From the NCBI GenBank assembly GCA_900769705.1, contig CAAGHP010000007.1, forward strand, positions 1-26,088: 26,088 nt of DNA, read 5' to 3'. Below the pieces are notes generated by a model. It was given only the letters and a program-made list of their open reading frames with translations, was not told the origin of the DNA and ran no database searches. A program made the position numbers and the translations under genes. This DNA is from Alphaproteobacteria bacterium. Lineage in GTDB: Bacteria; Pseudomonadota; Alphaproteobacteria; RF32; CAG-239. Positions 15,868 to 23,356 of the stretch are shown one piece after another (position 1 is the first letter of the stretch; every line of letters starts with the position of its first letter).

Positions 15868-15890
15868 AAAAAAAGAGGCTGCAGCGCCTC
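15868..15890 (-). terminator. Rho-independent terminator of the nrd operon
   Basis: On the minus strand GAGGC (15890-15886) pairs with GCCTC (15879-15875), followed by seven T (15874-15868), just after the nrdG stop. Confidence 0.85.
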
Positions 15891-15892
15891 CT

Positions 15893-16600
15893 CTATTTTC
15901 TGACATCAAAAATCTTAAACTTGTTACTGAGATAATTCAGCAATTCTACATCATTAAAAAATTTATCACAATCAGCTTCCTTGGTGACTTTATCTTCCGG
16001 TATCGGACGATACTTTTGCAAATAGTACTCCTGCACGCCTAAAAACGAAAGTTCATCTGCAATTTCATAGATATCTGCAATATTCAAAATACGCGGATCA
16101 CAGGTGGTGCGACATTCAAAGTGTACGCCGCTGTCCAGCAAAATCTGCAGGCTTTCTTTGATATTGGCGATAGGTGTCGGACAACCTGTAACTTTAGTGT
16201 ATCTTTGCGTGTCAAGCGGAACTTTTATATCCATACCCACCCACGCCACTTTGTTTATAACTTTTTTCAACGCTTCGGGATTATAGCCGCCCGTGTGCAA
16301 ACCTATTATAAATCCCATAGCTTTAACTTCATCCATAGCTTGCGGCAGGTTGCTCTGCATTAACGGTTCACCGCCGCTAAAAACAACAGCGTCCAAAATG
16401 CCTTTGCGATGTTCTAACAAATTTATAAGTTTATCCCAGCCTGTATTATCGCTGCTGTTCGGATTTTGCAAAGAAGAATTATAGCAAAACGGGCAGCGCC
16501 ACGGACAACCCTGCATAAAAACAACAGCGGCTATCTTAGTCGGAAAATCGACGATACTGAATTTTTCAATATCGCCGATTCTTAATAAATCAGAAGACAT
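15893..16600 (-). CDS. nrdG: Anaerobic ribonucleotide reductase activating enzyme (radical SAM)
   Basis: Uses an iron-sulfur cluster and S-adenosylmethionine to create the glycyl radical on the class III reductase. The product is 235 residues. The cluster motif is CPWRCPFC (Cys32, Cys36, Cys39), followed by the radical SAM SGGEPLMQ segment. Sequence around VDFPTKIAAVVFMQGCPW is typical of the activase family. The start at 16600 (MSSDLLRIGDIEKF) is preferred over ATG 16633, which would overlap the previous gene; the ribosome binding site is weak, and translation may be coupled to the gene ending 13 bases upstream. Last gene of a three-gene operon with the reductase. Related PFL-type activases are less likely given the neighbours. 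Confidence 0.93.
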   Translation of the reverse strand: MSSDLLRIGDIEKFSIVDFPTKIAAVVFMQGCPWRCPFCYNSSLQNPNSSDNTGWDKLINLLEHRKGILDAVVFSGGEPLMQSNLPQAMDEVKAMGFIIGLHTGGYNPEALKKVINKVAWVGMDIKVPLDTQRYTKVTGCPTPIANIKESLQILLDSGVHFECRTTCDPRILNIADIYEIADELSFLGVQEYYLQKYRPIPEDKVTKEADCDKFFNDVELLNYLSNKFKIFDVRK

Positions 16601-16613
16601 TAGCGTCTGCTTT

Positions 16614-16826
16614 TTATTCTGCCGCCAAAGCACAGCCGCAGTCGTTATCCAAATACATTACAGCTTTTTCTTCGCAGAAGCATTTACGAGAATAGTATTC
16701 GGATTTTTTACCTTTATTGAACTCTGAAACCGGACGATGATAGCCCATAACTCTTGTCCAGATTTCACAAGGCTGTCTTTCTTCATCGCTTAATTTGATA
16801 TCTTCAATTTTAATAGTATTTTCCAT
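16614..16826 (-). CDS. Separately encoded glycyl-radical domain of class III ribonucleotide reductase
   Basis: A 70-residue protein with CEIWTRVMGYHRPVSEFNKG (20-39) and then KKSEYYSRK. This matches the extreme C-terminus of one-piece NrdD enzymes, where the Gly of the RVxGY motif carries the radical; here that is Gly28. Extra Cys at 49, 51, 63 and 65. The preceding nrdD product ends soon after its CPIC zinc motif and lacks this part. The ORF has its own ribosome binding site (AAGGAG before ATG 16826) and a 34-bp spacer, so this is a true split, not a frameshift. Stand-alone proteins of this type are annotated in other bacteria, as far as I recall. It presumably docks on NrdD and is activated by NrdG. 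Confidence 0.87.
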   Translation of the reverse strand: MENTIKIEDIKLSDEERQPCEIWTRVMGYHRPVSEFNKGKKSEYYSRKCFCEEKAVMYLDNDCGCALAAE

Positions 16827-16860
16827 AGTTTTATCTCCTTAAATAAATTTTTTCATAAAG

Positions 16861-18960
16861 TTAGGCAGCATTGCTGGCTTTTAACTTTTTCAATTTTGCG
16901 GCTTTCTTCTCTTCGTCGCAAATCGGGCAGAATTTGTGCTCGCCGGCCAAGTAGCCGTGTTTCGGGCAAATTGAGAAAGTCGGAGTAATTGTGATGTACG
17001 GCAAACGGTAATTGGTCAAAACTTTTTTAATCAGTTCGCCGCAAACTTTAGCCGAAGAGATACGCTGACTCATATAAAGATGCAATACGGTGCCGCCGGT
17101 ATATTTAGATTGCAAAGCAGCCTGCAAATCCAAAGCCTCAAACGGGTCATCAGTATAACCAACCGGTAATTGCGAAGAGTTTGTGTAATACGGATCTTCT
17201 TTGGTGCCGGCCTGAATAATTCCCGGGAAGCGTTTTTTATCCTCGCGGGCAAAACGGTAGGTAGCACTTTCAGCCGGAGTAGCTTCCAAATTGTACATAT
17301 GGCCTGTTTCTTCTTGAATTTTTACCAGACAGCTGCGGATATAGTCCAAGAATTTTTCAGCAAATGCCTTGCCCCATTCATCGGCAACATTGTGTTCGTC
17401 ATTGGTAAAATTGCGAATCATTTCATTGATACCATTTACACCTATTGTTGAGAAGTGGTTGCGCAAAGTTCCCAAATAACGTTTGGTATATGGATACAAA
17501 CCATTGTCAATCAGACGCTGAATGACTTTTCTCTTAATTTCCAGAGAAGTGCGGGCAATGTTCATCAATTCGTCAACGCGGGCGAACAAAGCCTGTTCAT
17601 TGCCTTTGAACATATAGCCCAAGCGAGCGCAGTTGAAAGTTACCACACCGATAGAGCCGGTCTGCTCTGCCGAACCGAACAAGCCGTTGCCTTTAGCCAG
17701 CAGTTCACGCAAATCTAGCTGCAAACGGCAGCACATAGAGCGGATTTGTCCCGGTTTCAATACAGAGTTAATAAAGTTTTGGAAATAAGGCATACCGTAT
17801 TTGGCAGTCATTTCAAACAACAACTGAGATTTTTCATCATCCCACGGAAAATCAGGTGTCATATTATAAGTCGGAATCGGGAAAGTAAATGGACGTTCCA
17901 GCACATCGCCGGCCATCATAACTTCAATATAGGCGCGGTTAATCATATCCATTTCTTTTTGGCAATCACCATAAGTGAAAGGCATTTCTTCCTGTCCTTC
18001 AATAATAGGCATATAGTTTTCATCATGACCGGCAATATGGCCGCCGATATAAGGATGCTGATTGCGTAAATCTTCCGGGCATACCCAATCAAAAGTAAAG
18101 TTTGTAAACGGAGTTTGTGAACCCCAGCGTGATGGAACATTTAAATTATAAACTAATTCTTGGATAGACTGTTTTACCTGATCATAAGTCAGATTATCTT
18201 TTTTAATATATGGAGCTAAATAGGTATCAACCGAAGAAAAAGCTTGTGCGCCTGCCCATTCGTTTTGCAAAGTACCCATAAAGTTGACCATCTGTCCGAC
18301 GGCTGATGTCAAGTGTTTAGGCGGATTAGCCTCGGCTTTGCCCTTTACACCGTTAAAACCTTCTTTTAATAAGTTTTTCAAAGACCAGCCGGCACAATAT
18401 GCCGCCAACATATCCAAATCATGAATGTGGATATCACCGTTGCGGTGAGCTTCACCGACTTCTGCCGGATAAACATGGCTCAGCCAATAGTTAGCTGTTA
18501 CTTTACCGGAAACATTCAAAATCAAACCGCCGTTAGAATACCCTTGATTGGCATTGGCATTGACGCGCCAGTCCAATTTTTCCAGATATTCATTGATTGA
18601 GCTTTCAACATCAACCATAACTTTGTGATCAGAACGCATGCGGTTGCGTTTGTCGCGGTACAGAATATAGGCCTTAGCGGTAGCAAAATAGTTTGCAGAA
18701 ATCAACACTTGCTCAACAATATCCTGAATCTGTTCAATAGACGGCAGAGACTCGGTAAATTTATGATTGATAACTTTCATTACCTGCGCAGTCAAAAGCC
18801 AAGCGTCAGATTCATCAAATTCTCCGGTAGAAGTTCCGGCTTTCAATATAGCATTATAAATCTTGTTTTCATCAAACGGAGCCAAAGTGCCATCACGTTT
18901 GGTAATGCTTTCAACTTTAGTGTCGATTTTGTTTATTTTGGTATTTTGCTCTGTACCCAT
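16861..18960 (-). CDS. nrdD: Anaerobic (class III) ribonucleoside-triphosphate reductase, main subunit
   Basis: Reduces ribonucleotides to deoxyribonucleotides without oxygen, for DNA synthesis. The N-terminus is an ATP-cone (about residues 17-110; KRDGTLAPFDENKIYNAILK), the allosteric activity domain. The 10-stranded catalytic barrel follows, with motifs such as GDIHIHDLD and GVVTFNCARLGY. The C-terminus has the zinc motif CPKHGYLAGEHKFCPIC (665-681), then a Lys/Ala tail and stops at 699. The glycyl-radical motif normally following the zinc site is missing and is supplied by the next gene. GGGAG lies nine bases before ATG 18960. NrdR-type boxes overlap the promoter. First gene of nrdD / radical domain / nrdG. 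It implies an anaerobic or facultative lifestyle. Confidence 0.95.
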   Translation of the reverse strand: MGTEQNTKINKIDTKVESITKRDGTLAPFDENKIYNAILKAGTSTGEFDESDAWLLTAQVMKVINHKFTESLPSIEQIQDIVEQVLISANYFATAKAYILYRDKRNRMRSDHKVMVDVESSINEYLEKLDWRVNANANQGYSNGGLILNVSGKVTANYWLSHVYPAEVGEAHRNGDIHIHDLDMLAAYCAGWSLKNLLKEGFNGVKGKAEANPPKHLTSAVGQMVNFMGTLQNEWAGAQAFSSVDTYLAPYIKKDNLTYDQVKQSIQELVYNLNVPSRWGSQTPFTNFTFDWVCPEDLRNQHPYIGGHIAGHDENYMPIIEGQEEMPFTYGDCQKEMDMINRAYIEVMMAGDVLERPFTFPIPTYNMTPDFPWDDEKSQLLFEMTAKYGMPYFQNFINSVLKPGQIRSMCCRLQLDLRELLAKGNGLFGSAEQTGSIGVVTFNCARLGYMFKGNEQALFARVDELMNIARTSLEIKRKVIQRLIDNGLYPYTKRYLGTLRNHFSTIGVNGINEMIRNFTNDEHNVADEWGKAFAEKFLDYIRSCLVKIQEETGHMYNLEATPAESATYRFAREDKKRFPGIIQAGTKEDPYYTNSSQLPVGYTDDPFEALDLQAALQSKYTGGTVLHLYMSQRISSAKVCGELIKKVLTNYRLPYITITPTFSICPKHGYLAGEHKFCPICDEEKKAAKLKKLKASNAA

Positions 18961-19003
18961 TATAAAATTCTCCCTATGGCATTGTTAAATGTTGTTTGCT
19001 GTT

Positions 19004-19050
19004 ATACTACATATAGTATGAATAAAATGTAAACAAACAATATATAGTAT
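19004..19050 (-). promoter_or_regulatory. Pair of NrdR boxes over the nrd promoter
   Basis: Box 1 is ATACTACATATAGTAT (19004-19019) and box 2 is AAACAATATATAGTAT (19035-19050), matching positions 31 bp apart. This fits the NrdR consensus (acaCwAtATaTwGtgt) and the usual three-helical-turn spacing of paired NrdR boxes. On the minus strand a promoter can be read as TTGTTT (19040-19035), 16 bp, TACTAT (19018-19013): one box covers the -35 and the other the -10, the geometry expected for repression. Confidence 0.8.
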
Positions 19051-19392
19051 ACCCAACTTTTTTATTTAACACTGAAGTACTTTTGATTATCTGAGATACA
19101 TACTAAAAAATTAAACCCTGCTCCGACAAGGAAAATAATGTTACATTTTTTTAATATTCCCATAACTGTTTAAATTTACGTCTAAAAAATTTTTTTGGTA
19201 TGTATATAACCTTGTTAATCTTTATTAACAGCAAGGTATATATTTCTTACACACTGAATCAGTATGTTGCATATAACAATTTGATTAAGTGGATTTTAAA
19301 ATACTAAAAGATTAAGTTTTTACAATATCATTCTTATAAAAAGGAGTCGGATAATGATTTTTCTTAACCGCAAAAATTTTCATTTAAACAGC
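19051..19392. other. AT-rich intergenic stretch with one strong hairpin
   Basis: No convincing gene. The only clear structure is a 40-nt near-palindrome at 19203-19242: TATATAACCTTG and CAAGGTATATA arms plus an inner TTAAT/ATTAA, with no U run directly after it on either strand. It could be a transcript-end or operator structure. The remainder shows nothing that I can support. Confidence 0.4.
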
Positions 19393-19421
19393 AAAAGAGC
19401 CTACCTTTTGCAGATAGGCTC
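19393..19421 (-). terminator. Terminator-like hairpin after the TolC-like gene
   Basis: On the minus strand GAGCCTA (19421-19415) pairs with TAGGCTC (19403-19397) around an 11-nt loop, followed by TTTT, 20 bases after the stop codon. Confidence 0.75.
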
Positions 19422-19441
19422 GAATCGCGTATCCTCAAAAA

Positions 19442-21328
19442 TTATCTGACCGGAGCAAACACCTGAACATCGTCCAATGTTTCATCGGTGCATTGGTTCC
19501 CGTGGCAGCGTTTCATTACTGTTGCCTTACGGGACTTATTCAGCCCGCGAACGTTGATTGACGGCACATATACCTCAATAATCGTCAACTTAAAGGTCAA
19601 ATAAGCAATGTTGTTGTTTTTATCAAGTGCATAAATTTTGATTGGATATACACCGCCGTCCTGTGGCATTGCCATACCGGTAAACACCTTGGCCGTCGGA
19701 TTATATTTCAGCCATTTCGGCAGCGGAGAATCGTCTATCATACCGGCTTTGGTGGTAAATGTCCCCGGTTTCCAGCCCATTTTTTCAAATGCCGAATCGG
19801 GAATAGAGATTTTGATATGCTCGCCTGTTTCATAAGTTACATCCGGCAGCAATTTTTCAGAAGACAAATTAACCGGCGGACGGCGGCTCGGAATATCCAT
19901 CAGATACGGACGGTTATCCGGTATAAATTCGCCCTTGCGCCATTTATCCAAATTATCACGCAAAGCTATTGCAATCTTGGACGGCGACTCATTTAACATA
20001 TAGTACGGAACAGCATCCAAACCGATTGTTGCATACAGAGTTGCCAAAGCATCCTGCAAATCAACATAAGCCAACGAGGCTTTAGTTTCATCGGCAATAG
20101 CGCGGGCGGCTTCAAGCTGGCTCTTTTCGGCCTGACTGCCGTTGGCAGAAGTTACATCTTCAGCAATATTTTCCGATGTGCCGGCAATTTCATATGCAAT
20201 CTGATAGTCTTCGGTTGCCGAAGTATAGCGCGCCCAAGCGATATACACCTGGTTCAAAATCAATGAAGTCATACGCTGGCGGCGCAAAGCTGTCATTGTC
20301 TGCTGATTAACAGTGCTGCGAGAATCTTCATAAACCTGCATTGAAACTTCTTTAGCAGCATTGCACCACTTTTGATTATACGCGTCCGGATTGTTTTTAT
20401 AGCCGCTGCCGTTGTCATCGCGGAAGTTAGAAATAATCAATTCCAAATCATCGCCGGTGGTCAGCAAATCATGTACTTTAAGTTCCGGACGATTAGTCAA
20501 AGCCAACCATTCCAAACGAGAAAGATTAGATTTAATTTCCGGCAGCGCAAAGTTGCCGTATTCCTTGCCAACCAGCGTAAATTGAGTCGCCGGATGCAAG
20601 CCCATTAAAGAAGCCAGACGCTCATGAGCTGTTTCCATATCGCGCTTCAAAGAAGAAAGCTTTTTGACTGCTTCCATATATTTACGCTTTTTTACCAGCT
20701 CTTCGGTTGCCGGATTTTTGCCCTGCTGAGCCAATTCTTTGGCTTTAGCGTTCATCTCGTCAACATCCAAAGTAATGTGCTCAATAGTATCATCAATAAC
20801 CGGAATCAGCCGTTGAGCCGTCAGAGCCTTCCAATATAAAACCCGAGCTTCCTGCAAAATATTCTGAATAACTTTGCGGCTTTGCTCCACGGCAACATTT
20901 TGCCTAAATTCCGGCGCCGTGTTCATATAATAAAGCGTGGAAATATCCAAAACATTCCAAGCGACTTTCAGGTCCGGACTGGTATGTTCATTATTGTTCG
21001 TATTGACGTAACCGGCATTAGAGGCAATTTCGGGCAGCTGAGAATAAGCCGATTTTCCGGCTTTTAACAAGCTTTCCTGATAGCGAATCATACGTCCGGT
21101 ATAATTATATTTCAGTGCCAAAGCCATTGACATATACATATCAATTGGCTTTTCCAGTTTCAACGGCGTGTTGGCATACATATTCTGCATATCAACGTCA
21201 TAACGCACAGCCCTGTCCCAATCGGAATAATAGGCCGCATCAGGTCCGTTGGTATGTGAAGGTGTTGTTTTATCCGCACAACCGGCGACTGTTATAAAAC
21301 TCAGCATAAAAAACAGCAGTTTTTTCAT
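19442..21328 (-). CDS. TolC-like outer-membrane lipoprotein with a C-terminal cadherin-like domain
   Basis: Start at ATG 21328 (AGGA seven bases upstream), opening with the lipoprotein signal MKKLLFFMLSFITVAGC; Cys17 would be lipidated. Residues about 40-480 are rich in long helices with the repeat layout of outer-membrane efflux proteins of the TolC family: two related halves, ALALKYNY near 70 and TNRPEL near 290, long coiled-coil stretches with AKELAQQG and EKSQLEAARA. Residues about 500-600 resemble an Ig/cadherin-like (He_PIG type) domain, with LPKWLKYNPTAKVFTGMA and GVYPIKIYALDKN. TolC proteins form the exit duct of type I secretion or efflux pumps; no pump or adaptor gene is next to it. 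A VirB8-like gene is divergent. The exported substrate is unknown. Confidence 0.82.
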   Translation of the reverse strand: MKKLLFFMLSFITVAGCADKTTPSHTNGPDAAYYSDWDRAVRYDVDMQNMYANTPLKLEKPIDMYMSMALALKYNYTGRMIRYQESLLKAGKSAYSQLPEIASNAGYVNTNNNEHTSPDLKVAWNVLDISTLYYMNTAPEFRQNVAVEQSRKVIQNILQEARVLYWKALTAQRLIPVIDDTIEHITLDVDEMNAKAKELAQQGKNPATEELVKKRKYMEAVKKLSSLKRDMETAHERLASLMGLHPATQFTLVGKEYGNFALPEIKSNLSRLEWLALTNRPELKVHDLLTTGDDLELIISNFRDDNGSGYKNNPDAYNQKWCNAAKEVSMQVYEDSRSTVNQQTMTALRRQRMTSLILNQVYIAWARYTSATEDYQIAYEIAGTSENIAEDVTSANGSQAEKSQLEAARAIADETKASLAYVDLQDALATLYATIGLDAVPYYMLNESPSKIAIALRDNLDKWRKGEFIPDNRPYLMDIPSRRPPVNLSSEKLLPDVTYETGEHIKISIPDSAFEKMGWKPGTFTTKAGMIDDSPLPKWLKYNPTAKVFTGMAMPQDGGVYPIKIYALDKNNNIAYLTFKLTIIEVYVPSINVRGLNKSRKATVMKRCHGNQCTDETLDDVQVFAPVR

Positions 21329-21449
21329 GGTTATATCCTTAAAGTATACTTCAATTATTCTGCTATGATAATAATCTCTAAAAATTAACATTTTGTTACA
21401 CTTTTATTTATATTATGTAAGTAAACAAAAAATTGAGGTAAAAATCATT

Positions 21450-22226
21450 ATGGTTTCAATCTTAGGCACTTTATTTAAGTACAAAGAAAAAGAATCTCCA
21501 GACGTTTTAGGATATTTTCCGGAACGGGTGCACGTTGACGCCTTTCCGGAACGGCGCTATCTGTGGACATCACGTTTTTTGGTGATGGTTACGTGTTTAA
21601 GCATCTGCCTCAATATGATTATCTCTTGTGTCATCTATTTGATTTTGCCGGAACAACACGTGCAGCCACGATTGTTTGTTATCAATAAAGACACCAGCCA
21701 ACTCGAAATTTTGGAGCGCGACGAGCGATACTATTTTGCCGCCGATTTGATTGCCGAGCAATATATCCGCGATTATATGATTCTGCGCTATACCATTACC
21801 GAAGACTATGCCGAGCTGAAAGACCGCTGGAGCAAAAACTCAATTTTATACTGGTATTCAACCAAAACAATTTTTGAAGAATTCTTAAAAAAAGACGCCG
21901 AATCCGCTGAAGAGCAATTCAAAAGCATCGGCTTGCAGCGCTATATTGAAATTGATTGGACAAAGCGTGTTTCGCGTTCTATGTGGATGGTGCAGTTCAA
22001 AACATACGACATCACACGCAACAACCCCAAGCCTAAAGTTGATGTATGGCGCGCCACCCTGCGTGTAGGCTATGACGGAAATATGCGTTTTAAAAAACCG
22101 GAAGACCGAATTTTAAATCCTTACGGTTTCTTGGTATACAGCTACACTTTGTCATATCAGGGTGACTACCGTAACGGGCCTGACGAAGTAGACACCAATC
22201 TCAAATATAATCTGATGATGTACTGA
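21450..22226 (+). CDS. VirB8-like inner-membrane protein of a type IV secretion system
   Basis: 258 residues: about 45 cytoplasmic residues, one membrane helix (about 46-68, RFLVMVTCLSICLNMIISCV), then a periplasmic domain of ~185 residues. The periplasmic part has the VirB8 layout: a helical start (IAEQYIRDYMILRYTIT), beta strands, and a late NPYGFLVYSY motif like the NPxG turn of VirB8. The VirB8 fold (NTF2-like) bridges inner and outer parts of the secretion channel; the DotI/IcmL branch is an alternative. ATG 21450 follows GAGG at a long spacing of 11 bases, and the divergent spacer to the TolC-like gene is 121 bp. No other VirB genes lie in the window, so the assignment rests on sequence pattern alone. 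Confidence 0.68.
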   Translation: MVSILGTLFKYKEKESPDVLGYFPERVHVDAFPERRYLWTSRFLVMVTCLSICLNMIISCVIYLILPEQHVQPRLFVINKDTSQLEILERDERYYFAADLIAEQYIRDYMILRYTITEDYAELKDRWSKNSILYWYSTKTIFEEFLKKDAESAEEQFKSIGLQRYIEIDWTKRVSRSMWMVQFKTYDITRNNPKPKVDVWRATLRVGYDGNMRFKKPEDRILNPYGFLVYSYTLSYQGDYRNGPDEVDTNLKYNLMMY

Positions 22227-22227
22227 C

Positions 22228-22266
22228 AAAAAATCTCCTGCTTTTATCAAAACAGGAGATTTTTTT
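22228..22266 (+). terminator. Rho-independent terminator after the VirB8-like gene
   Basis: AAAAAATCTCCTG (22228-22240) pairs with CAGGAGATTTTTT (22253-22265), with inner TTTT/AAAA pairing. A/T runs make it usable in both directions. Confidence 0.88.
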
Positions 22267-22626
22267 CTATTCTTTGCCATCGGTTATCGGATGGCTTAGT
22301 ATAAACAAATAATTTAAAACACGGCGGCAAAACGGCTGAGGCCTGAACTCTTCAAATTCACCATCAAAGCTCAGCTTTATTTCATCGCCTTTATGAAGAT
22401 GAGTTGCAACTTTATATTCCTCTTCATCTTCTTCAATCAACCGCAAATGACGATGCAGTTTACGTGAACCTGGGTGTTCACCCGGAATCAAATACTCTAT
22501 GACGCAAAAACGGGCAGAGCGTTTAGCATATACAAAAACATCAACGCGGTTGACAATCGCTTTGCGGCAAGCCGTTCTTTGAGCAGATGCAGGTTCATAA
22601 AAATCACCAATGTCCGTCATAATCAT
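22267..22626 (-). CDS. Small protein of unknown function, faintly PilZ-like (119 aa)
   Basis: Soluble, no signal peptide. The N-terminal part has QRTACRK followed by beta-like strands (NRVDVFVYA, ARFCVIEYLIPG), an acidic turn and HKGDEIKLSFD. This faintly recalls the start and end of PilZ domains, which bind cyclic di-GMP, but the D/NxSxxG motif that completes the binding site is absent. I therefore do not assign PilZ. No good ribosome binding site is seen before ATG 22626 or the ATG two codons later. The gene ends at the terminator shared with the VirB8-like gene. Confidence 0.55.
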   Translation of the reverse strand: MIMTDIGDFYEPASAQRTACRKAIVNRVDVFVYAKRSARFCVIEYLIPGEHPGSRKLHRHLRLIEEDEEEYKVATHLHKGDEIKLSFDGEFEEFRPQPFCRRVLNYLFILSHPITDGKE

Positions 22627-22799
22627 AATAATTAAAAGTAAAACAAATAATTTAACAGTATTTTTATACTAACGGAAAATACTTTTTTGTCAATATTTTT
22701 AAGTTTTTGAAATAAGCAAAAATCAAAGTCTTCATATTATTGCATTATTTTATTTTTACACCTATATATTTTTCATAACATATATATAAGGAATAAAAA

Positions 22800-23282
22800 A
22801 TGGATGATGAAGAAATTATACCGCCTAAAATGCTGGGAGAATTAAGTTTGTTATTTATGCAGCAAAACGCTCTGCGCAACAGCAAAGAATTACAGCTGCA
22901 AATTATTGAGTGGGCGAAAAAACTTTTGGCAGAAAGCCGTAAAGAGTGGAGCGATATGCACACCACGCTATTAGAAGCGGCTATTCAAACGGATAGAAAA
23001 AACGAAGCGCGAAGAAAAAGCAAAGAACGCGATAAAAAATATGCTCCGTTCCGCGAATATTTTAAGAAAATACAGCAAGAAAAATATTTGCGAGTTCTGC
23101 ATAGCGGCGGCAAGTTAACAGCCAACAGCTTTGTGGAATGGTTTTTGAAAAATAAAGCTCAAAACATTGAAATTCCGTATATCAAACAAAATCAAAAGAA
23201 TAAACTGCGGCAGCTGGCACAGCAAAACAATCGGGAATTTAAAAAGCTTTTGCATGCTAAAGCTGATTTTAGCCTGCTATAG
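22800..23282 (+). CDS. Charged helical protein of unknown function (160 aa)
   Basis: ATG 22800 follows AAGGAA at a spacing of about seven bases. The protein is soluble and very rich in Lys, Glu, Gln and Arg, with helices predicted throughout. The middle (about 70-85, RKNEARRKSKERDKK) is strongly basic and could bind nucleic acid. The C-terminal half resembles a short helical bundle (SFVEWFLKNKAQ). No signal peptide, Cys pair or known motif. I recognise no family. It opens a co-directional run of small genes of mostly unknown function that extends to 25621. Confidence 0.65.
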   Translation: MDDEEIIPPKMLGELSLLFMQQNALRNSKELQLQIIEWAKKLLAESRKEWSDMHTTLLEAAIQTDRKNEARRKSKERDKKYAPFREYFKKIQQEKYLRVLHSGGKLTANSFVEWFLKNKAQNIEIPYIKQNQKNKLRQLAQQNNREFKKLLHAKADFSLL

Positions 23283-23356
23283 CGGATTTTCAAAGCATTT
23301 TGTTTCTGTTAAAGTTTAGTCATAAAATTCAATCAATGAAACAAAGGAGGAAAAAT

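Noticed and set aside
16614..16863. Frameshift or sequencing error splitting nrdD
   Set aside because: The main ORF ends in a plausible Lys/Ala tail, then a 34-bp spacer with AAGGAG and a proper ATG, so the split is real.
19354..19449. 31-codon plus-strand ORF with AAGGAG before its ATG
   Set aside because: It runs through the terminator hairpin of the TolC-like gene and overlaps that gene's 3' end; codon content shows no protein-like pattern. It stays a weak possibility.
22267..22626. PilZ domain assignment for the 119-residue protein
   Set aside because: Only the outer strands look alike; the D/NxSxxG motif needed for cyclic di-GMP binding is missing.
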